Shown piece after piece: positions 9,034 through 16,699 of a stretch of DNA of 64,000 nt. The translations under genes were made by a program, and so were the position numbers. The stretch spans positions 1 through 64,000 of the forward strand of contig CAVRIA010000015.1 in assembly GCA_963721115.1 (NCBI GenBank), read 5' to 3'. Under the pieces are notes generated by a model, which was not told where the DNA came from, ran no database searches, and saw only the letters and a list, made by a program, of their open reading frames with translations. The stretch comes from CAVRIA01 sp963721115 (GTDB lineage Bacteria > Desulfobacterota > Binatia > HRBIN30 > CADEER01). The stretch's first letter is position 1. Each line of letters begins with the position of its first letter.

Positions 9034-9405
9034 TTACCTCTGCCACCTGTCGGCCCACGTCGACCTTGGAGATCTCAGGCTTGGCGTCGGCGGGCGCGTA
9101 CTCCTCGGTTCCTGATTGGCGATTCTCCCGGAGCTCGACTTCGGTTCAGTCGGTCCGGCCGACGACCGCCCAGTCTTTTCCTGTCCCCATCCGCGGGCTT
9201 GGTACGCGCTCAGTCTTTCCTGGATGTTTCGCGGGCTCCCAACGATATCTGCGCTATTGTCCGCCCATCTGATGCGCGGCTGCCGATTCATCCCGCTTGG
9301 CCCCTGCCCGGAGGGGCGGCCTGCGGCCGTGCCCCCGCTCCGACGCTCGAGCAACCGGGCGACGAGCTCACCGATCCGGTGCCACTGCTTCCTGCTTTCT
9401 GTCAT
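9034..9405 (-). CDS. Hypothetical protein, probably frameshifted
   Basis: The start is well supported: ATG at 9405 is preceded by an ideal aaggaggtaaca site. The first 25 residues (MTESRKQWHRIGELVARLLE) look like real coding sequence, but later residues are rich in Arg, Ser and Pro and resemble noise. A different frame over 8970-9120 reads much more like protein (EISKVDVGRQVAEVNALVGR, VGDVVAFVRSFEP) and could be the true C-terminal half after a frameshift near 9130, running into the YtxH-like remnant. I do not recognise a family. Confidence 0.4.
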   Translation of the reverse strand: MTESRKQWHRIGELVARLLERRSGGTAAGRPSGQGPSGMNRQPRIRWADNSADIVGSPRNIQERLSAYQARGWGQEKTGRSSAGPTEPKSSSGRIANQEPRSTRPPTPSLRSPRSTWADRWQR

Positions 9406-9439
9406 TGTTACCTCCTTCGGCGAAGGCATTGGAGCGTGC

Positions 9440-9562
9440 TCACCCCGGAAAGAGCGGGGAAATATCCTTATTCCGAAATCCGGCCCTCGAGACGTCGCCG
9501 GTCTTTCTCCACGCTGGAGTAGTCGGGATAAATTCCCAACATGGCTGTTCGTTTTCCGCCAT
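9440..9562 (-). pseudogene. Remnant of a general-stress (DUF1269/ActD-like) gene
   Basis: After a good ribosome site (ggaggagcgtacacc) and ATG, the reading alternates between two frames that together give AMLGIYPDYSSVEKDRRRL and AGFRNKDISPLFPG. Those are the first beta-alpha-beta unit of a common bacterial stress protein family (pattern GIYP..SVE...L...GF...DIS.LFP). The remnant stops after about 40 codons and no rest of the gene follows. A second, even shorter remnant of the same gene lies at 36361-36447 in a duplicated block. Family assignment rests on remembered patterns, so moderate confidence. Confidence 0.5.
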
Positions 9563-9719
9563 GGTGTACGCTCCTCCAACTGGGGGAATGGTCGTACTCA
9601 ATGGCGCGCACCACAAGCTCGCAATACTACGCGCGTACTTCTACTTGCAGCGGCGCGGCATTCCACGGTGTCGAAGGCGCGAGTGGCGGGAACCCAAGCC
9701 GACGAGATCAGCACGCACC
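9494..9719. repeat. 226-bp duplicated block, copy 1 (with 36378-36604)
   Basis: The block is highly similar over its whole length to 36378-36604. It carries the 3' part of a stress-gene remnant, the TACGCGCGTA palindrome and upstream flank. A third, shorter relative is at 33640-33730. The copies differ by scattered substitutions and small indels, so the duplication is not recent. Confidence 0.8.
9615..9652 (-). promoter_or_regulatory. TACGCGCGTA operator/promoter element, degenerate type
   Basis: The palindrome is at 9628-9637, read on the minus strand towards the remnant starting at 9562. The tract between it and the -35 region (GCGAGCTTG) matches the family, but the second 14-bp unit is replaced by TACTTGCAGC and no good -10 follows at 16-17 bp. 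The copies at 33653 and 36499 belong to the same sub-type. Confidence 0.55.
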
Positions 9720-9778
9720 AGTCGGAGCAGGGCTGAAAGAACCACGACTTGACGGCCTGAACCACCAGGAGATTGCGA

Positions 9779-10144
9779 TCAGTCGATCCGCCGCCCGGGC
9801 TGGCGGTTGACGTACGCCGCGGTGACCAAGGCGACGACGATGGCGACTACCGCGACCAGCAGGGCCTCGAGGTAGGCGACGATGCCGAGGACGAACCCCT
9901 CGATGAGCCACGTGGCGGCGATGCTCACCCCCAGCAGCACCACCGCGCCGGCGGCCCACGGCTGGCCGCGCCACACACCGAACGCGGCCGCCAGGGCACA
10001 CACCGCTTGCAGGACGAAGCCGATCAGCAGCAACGGCACGGGCCGCCCGAGTAATAACATCGCCGGTACGTATCCCGCGATGTACAGACCGTATCCGGCC
10101 AGCGCGACGGCAATCAGGAGCAACGCGGTGGATCGATCATTCAT
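9779..10144 (-). CDS. Small four-helix membrane protein, function unknown
   Basis: A 121-residue protein starting at the ATG preceded by gaggaggggg. Four hydrophobic helices are apparent: ALLLIAVALAGYGLYIAG, LLLIGFVLQAVCALAAAFGV, AGAVVLLGVSIAATW and a long last one (YLEALLVAVVAIVVALVTAA). Short polar loops separate them and the C-terminus is basic (NRQPGRRID). No catalytic motif. It sits between a MITE-like element, which adjoins its promoter side, and the duplicated stress block, and shares strand with the neighbouring stress genes. Confidence 0.7.
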   Translation of the reverse strand: MNDRSTALLLIAVALAGYGLYIAGYVPAMLLLGRPVPLLLIGFVLQAVCALAAAFGVWRGQPWAAGAVVLLGVSIAATWLIEGFVLGIVAYLEALLVAVVAIVVALVTAAYVNRQPGRRID

Positions 10145-10186
10145 GCCCCCTCCTCTGTTCGGGCGCATCCACCCGCGTTCGGCAGT

Positions 10187-10307
10187 CGGTTGAAAAAACC
10201 CCGGACATGCTTCGACAAGCTCAGCATGAGCGGAACCCCGCCCTGATTTCAAAGGACTTTTCCGCTCGCCCTGAGCTCGTCGAAGGGCCCTCAGCCTTTT
10301 TCAACGG
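10187..10307. repeat. MITE-like element with GTTGAAAAA ends
   Basis: Terminal inverted repeats GTTGAAAAA (10189-10197) and TTTTTCAAC (10297-10305) enclose a second inverted pair, CTTCGACAAGCTCAG and CTGAGCTCGTCGAAG. It lies just downstream of the lysine-rich protein gene (stop at 10314) and may also act as its transcription-end hairpin. Related to the elements at 8269 and 12795. Confidence 0.7.
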
Positions 10308-10313
10308 GGGCGG

Positions 10314-10757
10314 TTAGCCGCCCAACGCGATGCGGAAGCGCTTGACGGCTCCGGCGGCGGTCGCTCGGGCGTCGATCAGGACGGAATCAACCAAACGCTT
10401 GACGTCTGCCCACGACCCGCCGGCGGCGCTGGACACCTGCCTGAGGGTCCCTGTTGCCTCGCGCTGCTTCGCCTTCAGGACACTCAAGTGCGCGCGCGCG
10501 TCCTTGCGCAATTCGCGAATCTGCGCGCGCGCGTCGGCCTCGAGCCTATGCTCCGCCTTGCCCAAGTCTCGCTGGATGTCGCCGATTGATTTCTCCAGGT
10601 GCCTGACGGCCTGTTGAACCTCGGCGTACATGGTCCGCGCCTCGCGCGACATCGTCTTCTGCGCCCGCCGGGGCGCGCTCGTCGCTTTGGAACGCCTCTG
10701 CGCTTTCTTTGGTGCTTTGGGGGACTTGGAATGCTTCTTTGCTGCCTTTGGGGACAT
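10314..10757 (-). CDS. Lysine/alanine-rich histone-like or coiled-coil stress protein
   Basis: A 147-residue protein with start ATG after gaaggagacacgc. Residues 1-35 are strongly basic (KAAKKHSKSPKAPKKAQRR), like the tails of bacterial histone H1-type proteins. Residues about 40-110 form a long amphipathic helix with heptad spacing (VQQAVRHLEKSIGDIQRDLG, LEADARAQIRELRKDARAHL), probably a coiled coil. The C-terminus has another helix. I do not recognise a named family; nucleic-acid binding by the basic tail is inference. It is headed by the operator promoter at 10893-10954, and a fragment of a VIT1-type gene lies in its leader. Confidence 0.7.
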   Translation of the reverse strand: MSPKAAKKHSKSPKAPKKAQRRSKATSAPRRAQKTMSREARTMYAEVQQAVRHLEKSIGDIQRDLGKAEHRLEADARAQIRELRKDARAHLSVLKAKQREATGTLRQVSSAAGGSWADVKRLVDSVLIDARATAAGAVKRFRIALGG

Positions 10758-10805
10758 GCGTGTCTCCTTCTTTCGTGCGCCGCTTGATTGCGGAATGCGA
10801 ATCGC

Positions 10806-10853
10806 GGCCTTCTCCCGCACTTCCGTCTCTTTGCGTATTCGCTCCGCCCGGTA
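10806..10853 (-). pseudogene. 48-bp fragment of a VIT1/CCC1-type transporter gene
   Basis: On the minus strand it reads YRAERIRKETEVREKA, matching YRAERIREETEVREKA of the intact transporter (38916-38963) with few base differences. Nothing else of that gene is present. The fragment lies in the untranslated leader of the lysine-rich protein gene, between its promoter and its start. Confidence 0.7.
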
Positions 10854-10892
10854 CGACTGGTTCTGCCGTGGGCCGCCGTCTTTGTCCCTATT

Positions 10893-10954
10893 TGTACAAG
10901 GCTGCGGCATCGGCCGTAAGCTCGGATTACTACGCGCGTAGTTTTACGCGCTGA
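10893..10954 (-). promoter_or_regulatory. TACGCGCGTA-operator promoter of the lysine-rich protein gene
   Basis: Minus-strand order: partial palindrome (10945-10950), full TACGCGCGTA (10931-10940), -35-like CTTACG (10915-10920), 16-bp spacer, -10-like TGTACA (10893-10898). The two palindrome units are 14 bp apart, as in the other members. It could also affect the divergent permease gene at 11024. Confidence 0.75.
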
Positions 10955-11023
10955 CGCCGCGGGTGCGGATCGGCTATCCTCCCCGCCGGGAACCTCTCCG
11001 CGTAGTACAGAAACCACTGCTGA

Positions 11024-12694
11024 ATGAGTGAAGGCGCAAACAGTCCGGGCAGCATCGACCTGCGGTCGATCGCCGCCGCCACGGCCGTGGTGATCGGCAT
11101 GGTGGTCACGGCTGCCGTCGCCTACCTGCTGCTCGACGTCCTCCTCCTGCTCTTCGTCGGCATCGTCATCGCGGCGGCGCTCCGGCCCTGGCACGTAGTG
11201 CTCTGCCGCTGGGGGGTGCCGAAGGGGCTCGCGGTACTACTGATCTACCTCTTCCTCCTCGTCGGGCTCGTTCTGATTGCGCTCGTCGTTGCCCCGGTGT
11301 TGATCGAGCAGATCGGTGCGTTCGTTGCTGGAGTGCCCGAGACGTACGCCAGTGCTCGCTCCCACCTGCGGGCGAGTGGAACCGCTCCGTTCCACTTTCT
11401 CGGGCAGCGGCTTCCTTCGTTCGAGCGCCTGACGCGGGATCTGACAGAGCTCGCGCCGCAGTTGTTCGAGGGCACTCTCGGCGTGACGACGAACATCGTC
11501 AAGCTCCCCGTCTACTTCGTGACCGTGCTCGCCATCGGCTTCTATTGGACGATGGAAGTGCCGCGGTTCGAGCGGCTGCTCTTGTCACTGCTCGCGGTCG
11601 AGCGGCGCCCGCGCGTGCTCAACGCCTGGCACGAGATCGAGTCCAAGCTCGGCGGCTTCATGCGCGGTCAGGGGCTGGCGATGCTGTCCATCGGGGTGGC
11701 GTCGGCACTCGGCTACGCGCTGATCGGGCTGCCGAACGTCCTGGCACTCGGCGTTCTCGCCGGCCTGCTCGAAGCCCTGCCGTTGATCGGACCGGTCCTG
11801 GCCGTCGGTCCCGCGGTCCTCGTCGCCTTGCCGTTGGGCCTGCACACAGTGCTCTTGGTGATCGGACTCGCGGTGCTTCTGCAACTCATCGAGAGCAACG
11901 TCCTGATTCCCCGCATCATGCATCACTCCGTCGGCGTGAGCGCCCTCGTCGGCCTGTTGGCCGTCCTCGTCTTCGGCACCCTGTACGGTATCCTCGGCGT
12001 TTTCGTCGCGATTCCGATGATCGCCGTCATCCAGGTGCTGCTCGATACCATCGTGGTCAACGCGGAGTCTGTAGCGGAGCCCGCCGGCCTCGTCGGCAGT
12101 CCGTGGGAGGCTCTTCGCGCACGTGTCCGGGCACTCCGGCAACAGGCCCGCGGCCGGCTCCGAGCGCGCACGAGTCGCATGGGCATCGACCTGGCGACGG
12201 CGGACCATGTCGTTGATGCTGTCGATCAGCAGATCGAGGTGGCGGTTGCACGCGTCGAAAAGCTCATCTCGGTGGCGGAAGAGACTTCGGAGCCGTTGGC
12301 TGCTGACGCGCAGGCCGCGATCGTCGAAAAGCTGCAGCGAGCCACGGAGCAGCTCGAGCAGGCCGTCGAGCGTGTCGACACGATCGCGGTCCCTGCCGAG
12401 GATGCGCTCGGAACGAGCGGCCCCACGGTGGGATTGACGCCAGCCGAGCCGAGTCAGGCGACGGCACGAGGAGAGCCGCCCGCGGAACAGGCGGCCACGG
12501 CCATCGCAACCACCACGGAGACACAGGGCGGCGTCCAGGGGCAAGATCCCGAAGCCATCGTCGACAACCTGGATCAGGCCGCGCAGCGGTTCAAGGAGGC
12601 CGTGCAAGACGTCGAAACCCTCGTCGTCGCCGCGCAGGAGGAGTCGAGAGGGGCGCATGCCGCGCAAAGAGATCGAACAGGCGATCCGACCTGA
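11024..12694 (+). CDS. AI-2E family (PerM-type) permease with long C-terminal extension
   Basis: A 556-residue inner-membrane protein. Residues 1-345 have the AI-2E/PerM layout: two N-terminal helices, a third after RWGVPKGLAVLL, a soluble loop, then the conserved second half (FLGQRL, GFYWTMEVPRFERLL, LPLIGPVLAVGP, LLQLIESNVLIPRIMHHSVG, GILGVFVAIPMIAVIQVLLD). The family includes the putative autoinducer-2 exporter TqsA and Na+/H+ antiporters, so the substrate cannot be told. Residues about 390-556 are an extra hydrophilic region with acidic helical repeats (VEKLISVAEE, DNLDQAAQRFKEAVQDVETL), probably coiled coil, unusual for the family. It is divergent from the lysine-rich gene. A short fragment of this gene also occurs at 38375. 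Confidence 0.85.
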   Translation: MSEGANSPGSIDLRSIAAATAVVIGMVVTAAVAYLLLDVLLLLFVGIVIAAALRPWHVVLCRWGVPKGLAVLLIYLFLLVGLVLIALVVAPVLIEQIGAFVAGVPETYASARSHLRASGTAPFHFLGQRLPSFERLTRDLTELAPQLFEGTLGVTTNIVKLPVYFVTVLAIGFYWTMEVPRFERLLLSLLAVERRPRVLNAWHEIESKLGGFMRGQGLAMLSIGVASALGYALIGLPNVLALGVLAGLLEALPLIGPVLAVGPAVLVALPLGLHTVLLVIGLAVLLQLIESNVLIPRIMHHSVGVSALVGLLAVLVFGTLYGILGVFVAIPMIAVIQVLLDTIVVNAESVAEPAGLVGSPWEALRARVRALRQQARGRLRARTSRMGIDLATADHVVDAVDQQIEVAVARVEKLISVAEETSEPLAADAQAAIVEKLQRATEQLEQAVERVDTIAVPAEDALGTSGPTVGLTPAEPSQATARGEPPAEQAATAIATTTETQGGVQGQDPEAIVDNLDQAAQRFKEAVQDVETLVVAAQEESRGAHAAQRDRTGDPT

Positions 12695-12794
12695 GCGAGA
12701 TTGACGCCCCGAGGGAGAGGCAGAAAACTACGGGCGGGGCCCGAAGAAGAAATCTGGAGAACTCACCACAATGCCGCCGACGTTCGGAGCCGGC

Positions 12795-12990
12795 AGTCCG
12801 TTGAAGAACCCACCCTCGATGCTTCGACAGGCTCAGCATGAGCGGAACCCCGCCCTGAAGGTTGTTAGGTTGTTGGGTTGTTTGTTGTTGGTTCTTGAGG
12901 CTCCAACAACCAACAACCTAACAACGAACAACCTGGCGGGGGGCGGCTGGGCGGATTGTTGGGCAAAGGGCCCTCAGCCTTCAACGGACT
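12795..12990. repeat. MITE-like element with 12-bp ends and an inner TTG/CAA inverted array
   Basis: The ends AGTCCGTTGAAG (12795-12806) and CTTCAACGGACT (12979-12990) are perfect inverted repeats. Inside are a CTTCGACAGGCTCAGCATG half-site and a larger inverted repeat made of GGTTGTTAGGTTGTTGGGTT-type and CCAACAACCTAACAAC-type arrays (12860-12933). The inner array resembles 60156-60233. The right end abuts the stop codon of the TRL-like gene. Confidence 0.75.
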
Positions 12991-12991
12991 T

Positions 12992-13321
12992 CTAGTGCCC
13001 TCTCACCAAGGTGCACCACTCGCCAACGATATTCAGGAAGTTCCGCGCCGAGTGATCCACGCTCGTGACCTCCGTGATCCCGCCGTTCTCCTTCGCCGCG
13101 CGCACGCTCGCGTCGCCTCTCGCGATCAGGCCGAGGATGGAGTCCGCGCAAGCCTTTCCCTGCTTCGCGGTGCCGCGGGTCTCGGAGCCAACCTCTCCGG
13201 TCGCTATGTCACCCCAGATGACCTCGGTTCCCAGGACGCCCTTGATCGGCGCTTCGACGATCATGCACCCGCCGAGGCCGACCACGAGAATCATCAAACC
13301 GAGCACCGAACGTGTTCTCAT
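12992..13321 (-). CDS. TRL-like family lipoprotein
   Basis: A 109-residue exported protein; the ATG after agggaggataac is chosen. A lipoprotein signal is present (SVLGLMILVVGLGG then Cys about residue 19). The mature part has the TRL-like signature: GVLGTEVIWGDIATG, then GKACADSILGLIARGDASV-x-AAKENGGI and a final VDHSARNFLN segment. TRL-like proteins are small periplasmic or outer-membrane lipoproteins of unknown function, often linked to envelope stress. A strong operator promoter lies 44 bases upstream of the start (13365-13427), giving a leader of roughly 35-40 bases. The downstream end adjoins a MITE-like element. Confidence 0.85.
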   Translation of the reverse strand: MRTRSVLGLMILVVGLGGCMIVEAPIKGVLGTEVIWGDIATGEVGSETRGTAKQGKACADSILGLIARGDASVRAAKENGGITEVTSVDHSARNFLNIVGEWCTLVRGH

Positions 13322-13364
13322 GTTATCCTCCCTGCTTTTGTCGTACCGTTTGGCCACGCTTGCT

Positions 13365-13427
13365 TGTACAGGAAGACACGGTGCCGCCGTAAGCTCGGAA
13401 TACTACGCGCGTAATTCTACGCGCGTA
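13365..13427 (-). promoter_or_regulatory. TACGCGCGTA-operator promoter of the TRL-like lipoprotein gene
   Basis: The best-formed member of the family: two perfect TACGCGCGTA palindromes at 13418-13427 and 13404-13413, exactly 14 bp apart, then CTTACG (13388-13393), a 17-bp spacer and TGTACA (13365-13370). The operator lies immediately upstream of the -35 box, which fits an activator site, though the protein is unknown. Confidence 0.8.
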
Positions 13428-13497
13428 CTTGTGCGCATCGACACATACTAGCCTTGCAGCAATATGCCGGGCGGTGCTGAGGCCGCAAGTCGTGCGC

Positions 13498-14553
13498 TCA
13501 TCGCCCACCCCCGAGAACCCGCGATGCCGCCCCCCGCGACGTCAAGTACGGGGTCCCCCGGACATCGGCGGAGTCATCCTTCTGTTCGGCCGCGCCGCCG
13601 GGCCAGAATGGGGCGAACTGGAACCACTGCGTCGGGAAGGCGCGCACGGTGTCTTCGAAGAGGTGCACCACCTCCGCCATCACGCGCTCGAGCCCCCGTG
13701 GCTCGCGCGGCACTCTGAATCGATCGCCGACGCGGACCGCGTAGTGGCGTGTGCCCAGGCGTGGGGTGAACACGGGGATGAGCGGCGCTTGCGCGGCGCG
13801 GGCCAGAACGAACGGCCCCGACGGGAACGACGCGGGCGCGCCGAAGAAGGGCACCAGACGCGTGCCGACGGCTCCTAGCGACCGGTCCAGTTGGAAGGCC
13901 ACGATCTCGTTGCGCCGCAGTGCGCGGATCATGTTGAGCGAGGAGAGTACCGATGTGTCGGAGTAGATCACCCGCACCCCCGCCCGTTCGCGGGCCGCGC
14001 GGACGTACTGATTGGCCGTGGCGTTCACCTCATGCGCCATGACCACGTTGATCGGCCGCCCGTGCTCGCGCAAAATCTTCGCGGCGATGTCCCAGTTGCC
14101 AACGTGCCCGGTGACGATCACCGCCCCCCGTCCCTCGCGAAAGGCGTCGGCGACGTTGTCCGGCTCGGGCAGATCCACCCGGATCGGCGGCGGGGACGGG
14201 CCGTAGTACTCCATCGTCTCCGTCATGCAGCGGGCGAACTCGGCGTACATGCGCAACGCCGCCCGGGCGGCCTCGGTGCGGCGCGTGGTGCCGACGATGC
14301 GTGTCATATTGGCAATCGCGCCGCGACGATTCACACGAACCAGCAAGAAGATCATCGCCGCGGTCGGCGCCGGCGAGTATCGCTTCACCCACTCCGGGCC
14401 GTACCCGCATCCGAAGGCTGCGAGCTTCCGCCACCACAGTCCGTCGAAGCGTAGGTTCTGCCGCAGGCGAGCGGCAAAGGAAGGCAGCGCACTTCCCGCG
14501 AGCTGATCTGGAGGCAGCGCCAGATGCATGGGGCGATCGACTCCGGGTCTCAC
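13498..14553 (-). CDS. LpxL/HtrB-like lysophospholipid acyltransferase
   Basis: About 350 residues. The family's catalytic HX4D-type motif is seen as GHVGNWDIA (residues about 145-153), followed by the substrate-pocket region (FQLDRSLGAVGTRLVPFFG, FPSGPFVLARAAQAPLIPVF) and the C-terminal FPTQWFQFAPFW, which matches the RPEQW..F pattern. It should transfer an acyl chain onto lipid A or a related glycolipid at the inner membrane. I start it at GTG 14553, which overlaps the TGA of the deacetylase gene (GTGA); the ATG at 14529 is an alternative. The overlap indicates translational coupling in a three-gene envelope operon. Confidence 0.8.
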   Translation of the reverse strand: MRPGVDRPMHLALPPDQLAGSALPSFAARLRQNLRFDGLWWRKLAAFGCGYGPEWVKRYSPAPTAAMIFLLVRVNRRGAIANMTRIVGTTRRTEAARAALRMYAEFARCMTETMEYYGPSPPPIRVDLPEPDNVADAFREGRGAVIVTGHVGNWDIAAKILREHGRPINVVMAHEVNATANQYVRAARERAGVRVIYSDTSVLSSLNMIRALRRNEIVAFQLDRSLGAVGTRLVPFFGAPASFPSGPFVLARAAQAPLIPVFTPRLGTRHYAVRVGDRFRVPREPRGLERVMAEVVHLFEDTVRAFPTQWFQFAPFWPGGAAEQKDDSADVRGTPYLTSRGAASRVLGGGR

Positions 14554-15392
14554 GCCGTCGCGCCGCCAGCCAGGGCCGGCAGTGCCGGGTCGCCGAGTTG
14601 AGCCGCGAACACCTCGACGATGGGCGCGAACGACGTCTCGCAAAGTAGCTCGCGGAACCGCTCGGGCAGACGACGGCGGCCGACGCGCAAGATCCAACGA
14701 CTGAGGCATGGTGCCACGGGGGACCCTGGATCGAACTCCCACGGATGCAGGTAGAAGACTCCCGCTCCGATGTCGCGCTCGAAGCGGCCCACCAAGCGTC
14801 GCCTCACACCTCTGGGGAGCCACCGCAAGCCGTTGCCGCTGGCCAGCGGGAGATGCAGGAAGGTCAGCAACTGCAGCGTCGCAACCGGAATCTCCCACAA
14901 GCCGTTTGCATGGCGGAACGGCCGACGCGGGCACACCAACTCCCTACCTGGCGGCCGATCGCTTGGCAGCACGCTCGCGTCGTAGCGCAGCCCCAACTCC
15001 TTGAGAGTATCGATCGGCCACTGCACCCCGGCCTTGATCGAAAAGTACGGGGCGCGGTACCCGAGCACGGGTCGGCCGATCGCGTCTTCGATGGTACGCA
15101 GCGACCGCGTCACATCGTTGAGGAACTCACGGCGCGTCATCCCCGTCACCGGGTAGTGACGATAACCGTGACTTCCCACCTCGTTACCCGCCGCCGCGAC
15201 GCGGCGTACGAGCGCCGGAAAGCGCTCCGCAACTTCACCCAGGAAAAAGAACGTCGCTTTCACCCCGTGCGCTTCCAGAATGTCGAGCACGCCGAGCGTA
15301 TTGGCCTCCACGCGGCTCTCCCGCGGCGTGCGCGGGTCGACCAGGAAATCGTGATACCAGTCCTCGACGTCGATGCTGAGAGCATGCACCAT
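14550..15392 (-). CDS. Polysaccharide deacetylase, exosortase-associated (DUF3473) type
   Basis: A 280-residue NodB-homology enzyme. Motifs: ALSIDVEDWYH (catalytic Asp-Asp-type motif), KATFFFLGEVAERFP, VGSHGYRHYPVTGMT (metal-binding His pair) and GYRAPYFSI. The C-terminal FYLHPWEFDPG is the DUF3473 signature of deacetylases found with exosortase/PEP-CTERM exopolysaccharide loci; no exosortase is seen in this window. It should remove acetyl groups from a secreted or membrane-linked sugar. The start is ATG 15392 because the SIDVEDW motif immediately follows. It lies 41 bases after the methyltransferase and overlaps the acyltransferase by four bases. Confidence 0.85.
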   Translation of the reverse strand: MVHALSIDVEDWYHDFLVDPRTPRESRVEANTLGVLDILEAHGVKATFFFLGEVAERFPALVRRVAAAGNEVGSHGYRHYPVTGMTRREFLNDVTRSLRTIEDAIGRPVLGYRAPYFSIKAGVQWPIDTLKELGLRYDASVLPSDRPPGRELVCPRRPFRHANGLWEIPVATLQLLTFLHLPLASGNGLRWLPRGVRRRLVGRFERDIGAGVFYLHPWEFDPGSPVAPCLSRWILRVGRRRLPERFRELLCETSFAPIVEVFAAQLGDPALPALAGGATA

Positions 15393-15433
15393 GATCTGAT
15401 CACCGTGGCACTGGCGACAGTGCAATCTGCATT

Positions 15434-16276
15434 TCAATCGGAACCCCGGCGGCGCCACGCCGTCACGGCGCCATCGACGGCCGCGACCTGGACGAGAAAC
15501 TCGTCCACACCGGCACGTCGCAACTGTGTCGGCTGCGCGCGGCTTTGCGTCAGGCGCAGCAGCCGTTCTTGGAACCGGAACGCCGTCCGTGGCCAGTGCA
15601 CCAGGTAGTACGCGCCCAGCCGAGCGAGCCATGCGCTGCGCGGCCGCATGCCGAAACGCGCAAAGCCTTCGAGCGTGAAGCCGAACCCGCAGAGAAGGTC
15701 CACCAACGCCCGCGGCTCGTAGCGGCGGGCATGACCGGCAACGCGGTCGAAGTCATCCCAGCGATGCCCATGCAGAGGCGTGCTCAGAACGAGCCATCCG
15801 TTCGCCGCGCTCACGCGCGCGAGCTCGCGCGCCACACCCACGTCGTCGCTGACGTGTTCCAGGACGTCGAACAGGTACAGCTGCGATACGGCGCCGGACG
15901 CGAACGGCAGCGCATCGAGGCTCGCACGGATCACGCGCGCGCCGGCAAGCCCCAGCTTGGTGCAGGCGCTCGGACTGACGTCGACAAACAGCGCCTCGGC
16001 AAGCGGCAGGCGCGGCCGCAGGCCGCAGCCAATTTCGACTTGCAGCCCCTCCGCTTTGGCCGGAGCCCGGACTCCCGGCATTGCCAGCAGCGATGCGCCC
16101 CGCCACCAGCGTTCGTAAAATCGCCGATTGTAACGATCGACGTCGCGCCATCGCGGCGGGGCATTCACGCCGCGGTCTACGAGCGCCCCGCGCTCGGTCG
16201 GCGATGCCCATGCTCGCCGAGCCGGCTGCGCGTTGGCAACGAGTCGATCCACAATCAGCCCTTCCCCGGACGACAT
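15434..16276 (-). CDS. Class I SAM-dependent methyltransferase
   Basis: A 280-residue protein with the Rossmann methyltransferase core of the UbiE/type 11 kind: motif I LQVEIGCGLRPRLP (about residues 77-90), then LFVDVSPSAC, LDALPFASGAVSQLYLFDVL (acidic loop and motif IV) and VLSTPLHGHRWDD. The C-terminal 100 residues are basic and could dock a lipid or sugar acceptor. First gene of the operon with the polysaccharide deacetylase and acyltransferase, so the acceptor is probably an envelope glycan or glycolipid (inference). The start is the ATG giving MSSGEGLIVD; an upstream in-frame alternative cannot be excluded. Confidence 0.75.
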   Translation of the reverse strand: MSSGEGLIVDRLVANAQPARRAWASPTERGALVDRGVNAPPRWRDVDRYNRRFYERWWRGASLLAMPGVRAPAKAEGLQVEIGCGLRPRLPLAEALFVDVSPSACTKLGLAGARVIRASLDALPFASGAVSQLYLFDVLEHVSDDVGVARELARVSAANGWLVLSTPLHGHRWDDFDRVAGHARRYEPRALVDLLCGFGFTLEGFARFGMRPRSAWLARLGAYYLVHWPRTAFRFQERLLRLTQSRAQPTQLRRAGVDEFLVQVAAVDGAVTAWRRRGSD

Positions 16277-16351
16277 TCCCGACGGCTCTCCCAGTCCGCA
16301 CGACGACTCTAGAGCTCGGGCGCAATCGCAATGTCGCCCCGGATCACGCGC

Positions 16352-16540
16352 CTATCTGAATCGAAACGACCCCAATGACCCGATGATTCCAAATGCTTGC
16401 AGCAGCCATATGCAGACCGCAAGAATGACGATGATGTGAATGATGCGTTTGATCGTGCGATCGATCGGGAGAAGAGTCTCTACGACATAGAGTAGAACTC
16501 CGACGACCACTAGAAGTATGATCACGTTGATCAGTGGCAT
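16352..16540 (-). CDS. Thivi_2564 family small membrane protein
   Basis: A 62-residue inner-membrane protein with two helices: INVIILLVVVGVLLYVVE, a polar turn with LPIDRTIKRII, then IIHIIVILAVCIWLLQAFGI. This is the complete pattern of the Thivi_2564 family, whose function is not known. The ATG follows agagggggagttacc. An operator promoter lies about 90 bases upstream (16631-16692), overlapping the end region of the DUF6600 gene. Confidence 0.85.
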   Translation of the reverse strand: MPLINVIILLVVVGVLLYVVETLLPIDRTIKRIIHIIVILAVCIWLLQAFGIIGSLGSFRFR

Positions 16541-16630
16541 GGTAACTCCCCCTCTCGTTTGTGCACCGACGTGCCGGCTGTGTCACGGGACCCGAGCGCC
16601 GAGCGGTCTGCTTCTGTAGGCATACGCGTT

Positions 16631-16692
16631 TGTAGACTAGGCGCGGTGGCACCGTAAGCTGGGAGTAGTACGCGCGTAGAAGTACGTGCGTG
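16631..16692 (-). promoter_or_regulatory. TACGCGCGTA-operator promoter of the Thivi_2564 gene
   Basis: Minus-strand order: TACGTGCGTG variant unit (16683-16692), TACGCGCGTA (16669-16678), CTTACG (16653-16658), 16-bp spacer, TCTACA (16631-16636). Unit spacing is 14 bp as in the others. Confidence 0.75.
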
Positions 16693-16699
16693 GTACTCG

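Noticed and set aside
8269..12990. Insertion sequence or transposase
   Set aside because: The inverted-repeat elements contain no open frame; they are non-autonomous at most.
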